Of a stretch of 34,913 bases of DNA, positions 32,786 to 34,913 are shown piece after piece. Positions within the stretch are counted from its first letter, which is position 1, and each line of letters begins with the position of its first letter. This DNA comes from Mycobacterium palustre (GTDB lineage Bacteria; Actinomycetota; Actinomycetes; Mycobacteriales; Mycobacteriaceae). The stretch covers positions 1-34,913 of the forward strand of contig NZ_LQPJ01000131.1 in NCBI RefSeq assembly GCF_002101785.1, read 5' to 3'. Under the pieces are notes generated by a model, which was not told the DNA's origin, made no database searches, and saw only the letters and a list, made by a program, of their open reading frames with translations. A program made the position numbers and the translations under genes.

Positions 32786-33214
32786 TCATTGACCTTCGGC
32801 GCGACTGCGCTGGAGCAATCCCGAGTAGCGAAGTTTGGTGCCGGTCGGCAACTCCTCGAGTGCCTGCTGAAGGAGCCGCGCGTTATCCGCTCCGACGCTG
32901 CCGACGAAGTGCGCCAAGGCGGCGCAACGACCGGCCGAATCGGCGATCTCGTCCAGCGCACCCAGCATCAACTCGGCGACAAACTCGTCGAGGCCGTTGG
33001 CCGCCGCATAGCGGTAGGCACGATGGTTGCGGTCTTGCACGACAAGTCCTTTGTCCGCAAGGCGGCGCAGTACCGTCATCACGGTGTTATAGGCGAGATT
33101 GCGCCTTGTGGAGATCGCGCGGTGCACGTTCCGTACGGTCTACGGTTCCGATCCACTCCACAACTGCTCCATCACGCAACGCTCGAGCGGACCCACCAGC
33201 CTTCGGTAGGGCAT
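32786..33214 (-). pseudogene. BlaI-family repressor interrupted by an amber codon
   Basis: From ATG 33214 the frame reads MPYRRLVGPLERCVMEQLWSGSEP, then TAG at 33142-33140, then TVRNVHRAISTRRNLAYNTVMTVLRRLADKGLVVQ and the typical helical C-terminus ending at 32786. Family members have Gln at the stop position (PQTVR), so a CAG to TAG change explains the break. The BlaI/MecI family is a winged-helix repressor of beta-lactamase and envelope genes. A GTG at 33127 could reinitiate and give 113 residues, but it would miss the first winged-helix helix. The usual partner, an M56 BlaR-type protease, is not found downstream (32529-32785 has no gene). Divergent from nicT. Confidence 0.8.
33140..33142 (-). 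other. In-frame TAG in the BlaI-like gene
   Basis: Minus-strand codons read CCG TAG ACC GTA, at the place of the conserved Gln of PQTVR. One transition C to T explains it. The next codon, ACC, is the same as after the amber of the ferredoxin-like gene. Confidence 0.85.
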
Positions 33215-33380
33215 GAGCACACTCCTGCTCCGGATCAGTTCCGGTTCCGAGGCGAGAACCGTATTGACGATGCCGATCGCGAAACTTCACCCGTTTGGTG
33301 GACGCGTGGGGGGAACTGGCCCGCCGCCATCGATGAACCAAACGCTTGGGTATCCGACCGCAAAACCGCTGCGGCGCTCC

Positions 33381-33395
33381 TGCAAACCGCTTGCA
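33381..33395. promoter_or_regulatory. nicT: Dyad operator candidate upstream of nicT
   Basis: TGCAA (33381-33385) and TTGCA (33391-33395) are perfect 5-bp inverted arms around ACCGC. The right arm overlaps the putative -35 box, which is where a repressor would act. A metal-responsive regulator is plausible for a nickel permease, but no specific regulator can be named. Confidence 0.45.
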
Positions 33396-33420
33396 GAAAA
33401 GAAAATCTTCCCGCTAGCTT
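33391..33420 (+). promoter_or_regulatory. nicT: Putative nicT promoter, leaderless
   Basis: TTGCAG (33391-33396) and TAGCTT (33415-33420) are spaced 18 bp apart. Transcription would begin at about 33427-33430, on or next to the ATG at 33430. No ribosome-binding sequence precedes that ATG, which agrees with a leaderless transcript, common in mycobacteria. Confidence 0.4.
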
Positions 33421-33429
33421 TCCTACGAG

Positions 33430-34572
33430 ATGGATGCAAGCCGCCCCCGAGGAGTCGCTTTTGTGGTTGGTGGTGTCGACGAAGGAAGCCCTTCCCTGCG
33501 CGTTGCGCCGCGGATCGCGCTGACGGGGCCGCAGTGGCGACGCCTTACGGCCATGCTGGCGGTGATCGTTGCGCTGCATCTCATCGGTTGGGCCACCCTG
33601 CTCTTGATCATTGAACCCGCACGATTAAGCTTGGGCGGCAAGGCTTTTGGCGTTGGGCTGGGAGTGACGGCCTACACCCTGGGGCTTCGGCACGCGTTCG
33701 ACGCCGACCACATCGCCGCCATCGACAACATCACCCGCAAGCTGATGAGCGACGGGCAACGCCCGCTGGCCGTCGGTTTCTTTTTCTCGCTCGGCCACTC
33801 CACGGTGGTGTTCGGGTTGGCCGTACTCCTGGCCACCGGCGTCACGGCGATCATCGGACCCGTCGAAGACGGCGCCTCGACCCTGCACCACTACACCGGG
33901 CTGATCGGCACCGGCGTCTCGGGGTTCTTCCTCTACCTGATCGCGATCCTCAACCTGATGGTCCTGGCCGGAATCGTGCGGGTGTTCGTCCGGTTGCGCC
34001 GCGGCGAGTACAACGAGGCGCAGTTGGAACAGCACCTGGGCAATCGCGGCCTGATGAACCGCGCGCTCGGCCGGTTGACCCGGTCGATCACCCGCTCCTG
34101 GCACACCTACCCGATCGGATTGTTGTTCGGCCTGGGTTTTGACACCGCCACCGAGATCGCCCTGCTGGTGCTGGCCGGCACCAGCGCCGCGGCCGGGCTG
34201 CCCTGGTACGCCATCCTGTGCCTGCCGGTGTTGTTCACCGCCGGCATGTGTCTGCTGGACACCATCGACGGCTCGTTCATGAACTTCGCGTATGGCTGGG
34301 CGCTGTCCAATCCCGTGCGCAAGATCTACTACAACATCACCATCACCGCGCTCTCGGTCGCGGTGGCGCTGCTGATCGGCAGCGTGGAGCTGCTCGAGCT
34401 GTTCGCCGGACAATTGGGCTGGCAAGGCCCGTTCTGGAATTGGCTGGGCGGCCTGGACCTCAACACCCTCGGCTTCGCCGTCGTCGCCCTGTTCGTCTGC
34501 ACCTGGGCGGTCGCGCTGCTGATATGGCGCTATGGCCGTATCGAAGAGAAATGGACACCCGCCGAAAGCTGA
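33430..34572 (+). CDS. nicT: Nickel/cobalt permease NicT, 380 aa
   Basis: A NiCoT-family transporter with about eight membrane helices. The signature metal motif H-x4-D-H appears in LRHAFDADHIAAID, and the second signatures LGHSTVVFGLA and LGFDTATEIALL are intact. Sequence is close to M. tuberculosis Rv2856 (NicT). It imports Ni2+ or Co2+ across the cytoplasmic membrane, for urease or hydrogenase. The N-terminal ~28 residues are not conserved, and the start is uncertain: ATG 33430 fits a leaderless transcript, but a later in-frame start cannot be excluded. An operator candidate overlaps the promoter. The gene is divergent from the BlaI-like pseudogene. Confidence 0.93.
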   Translation: MDASRPRGVAFVVGGVDEGSPSLRVAPRIALTGPQWRRLTAMLAVIVALHLIGWATLLLIIEPARLSLGGKAFGVGLGVTAYTLGLRHAFDADHIAAIDNITRKLMSDGQRPLAVGFFFSLGHSTVVFGLAVLLATGVTAIIGPVEDGASTLHHYTGLIGTGVSGFFLYLIAILNLMVLAGIVRVFVRLRRGEYNEAQLEQHLGNRGLMNRALGRLTRSITRSWHTYPIGLLFGLGFDTATEIALLVLAGTSAAAGLPWYAILCLPVLFTAGMCLLDTIDGSFMNFAYGWALSNPVRKIYYNITITALSVAVALLIGSVELLELFAGQLGWQGPFWNWLGGLDLNTLGFAVVALFVCTWAVALLIWRYGRIEEKWTPAES

Positions 34573-34623
34573 GCCCCATCCCCCGCAGAGCCTGCAATCC
34601 GTTCCAGCAGTTACGCTTCCGCT

Positions 34624-34637
34624 CCCCCATTCGGGGG
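34624..34637 (+). terminator. GC hairpin between nicT and gap
   Basis: CCCCC (34624-34628) and GGGGG (34633-34637) around ATTC can form a very short strong hairpin 51 bp after the nicT stop. It may end nicT transcripts before the gap promoter. No U-tract follows, so the role is uncertain. Confidence 0.35.
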
Positions 34638-34740
34638 TAGCTGCCGGTCCACGACGGCCCCTAGCGTATCGACAACGCCTGGCTGCGCCGGGCGCTGCAA
34701 TCCCAACCTATGCGGGACCGGCGGCAGAAAGAGACAACAC

Positions 34741-34913
34741 GTGAGTGTTCGGGTAGGCATTAATGGTTTTGGTCGAATCGGACGGAATTTCTATCGGGCG
34801 TTGCTGGCCCAGCAGGAGCAGGGTGGTGCCGATATCGAGGTGGTGGCGGTCAATGACATCACCGACAACGCCACGCTGGCGCACCTGCTGAGGTTCGACT
34901 CGATCCTGGGCCG
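34741..34913 (+). CDS. gap: Glyceraldehyde-3-phosphate dehydrogenase, 5' partial
   Basis: From GTG 34741 the frame reads VSVRVGINGFGRIGRNFYRALL, then VVAVNDITDNATLAHLLRFDSILG at the window edge. GINGFGRIGR is the NAD-binding nucleotide fold motif of GAPDH, which carries out the oxidation and phosphorylation of glyceraldehyde-3-phosphate in glycolysis. The first 57 residues match the mycobacterial Gap. The rest of the gene, including the catalytic Cys, lies beyond the window. AGAAAGAGA precedes the start. Confidence 0.95.
   Translation, partial: MSVRVGINGFGRIGRNFYRALLAQQEQGGADIEVVAVNDITDNATLAHLLRFDSILG

Overview
The window is GC-rich actinobacterial DNA. The gene content points to a slow-growing Mycobacterium, most likely in or near the M. 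avium complex: a close pknE homologue, PE and PPE proteins, two DUF732 secreted proteins, an MmpL remnant, gabD2, nicT and the start of gap. Species cannot be fixed from the sequence alone. Coding density is high and starts are often GTG. No rRNA, tRNA, CRISPR array or transposase was recognised.

Region 1 (1-4871) holds a decayed RibD-like reductase tail, a small unknown protein, and two convergent receptor-type Ser/Thr kinases: PknE with a DsbA-like CPPC ectodomain, and a PknF-like kinase whose ectodomain looks like a duplicated four-cysteine module. Region 2 (4999-10135, minus strand) is a compact asnO-ngg-MFS cluster predicted to make N-acetylglutaminylglutamine amide (NAGGN), a dipeptide osmolyte, with a sugar-porter-like transporter. 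Region 3 (10308-13425) has a DUF732 protein facing the sulfate uptake genes subI-cysT-cysW, which overlap by stop/start codons but lack cysA beside them.

Region 4 (13426-20770) is a decay zone. It holds a ferredoxin-type QueG-like gene broken by one amber codon, a frameshifted three-helix-bundle protein, remnants of an alpha/beta hydrolase, an MmpL, an L-lactate permease and a 3-hydroxybutyrate dehydrogenase. Intact exported or membrane genes lie between them: a C39-like papain-fold protein, an LAS-type zinc peptidase-like protein, a PE protein with an unusual 21-residue repeat, and a DUF4383 protein. Two dyad operator candidates sit here.

Region 5 (20845-24129) is a partner-switching module: a STAS antagonist translationally coupled to an 856-residue GAF-GAF-GAF-PP2C-HATPase protein, plus a small membrane protein. 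Region 6 (24253-32528) holds a PPE-lipase fusion, a second DUF732 protein, gabD2, a MurNAc kinase-MurQ etherase fusion, a lipoprotein aldose epimerase, a MEST-like hydrolase and two overlapping tiny genes. Region 7 (32786-34913) has a BlaI-type repressor broken by an amber codon, the nickel permease nicT with a leaderless-looking promoter and an operator-like dyad, and the 5' end of gap, cut by the window edge.

Functionally, the window combines envelope sensing (two receptor kinases, one GAF phosphatase/kinase), osmolyte synthesis, nutrient uptake (sulfate, nickel) and cell-wall sugar recycling. Gene loss appears to be under way in the middle.
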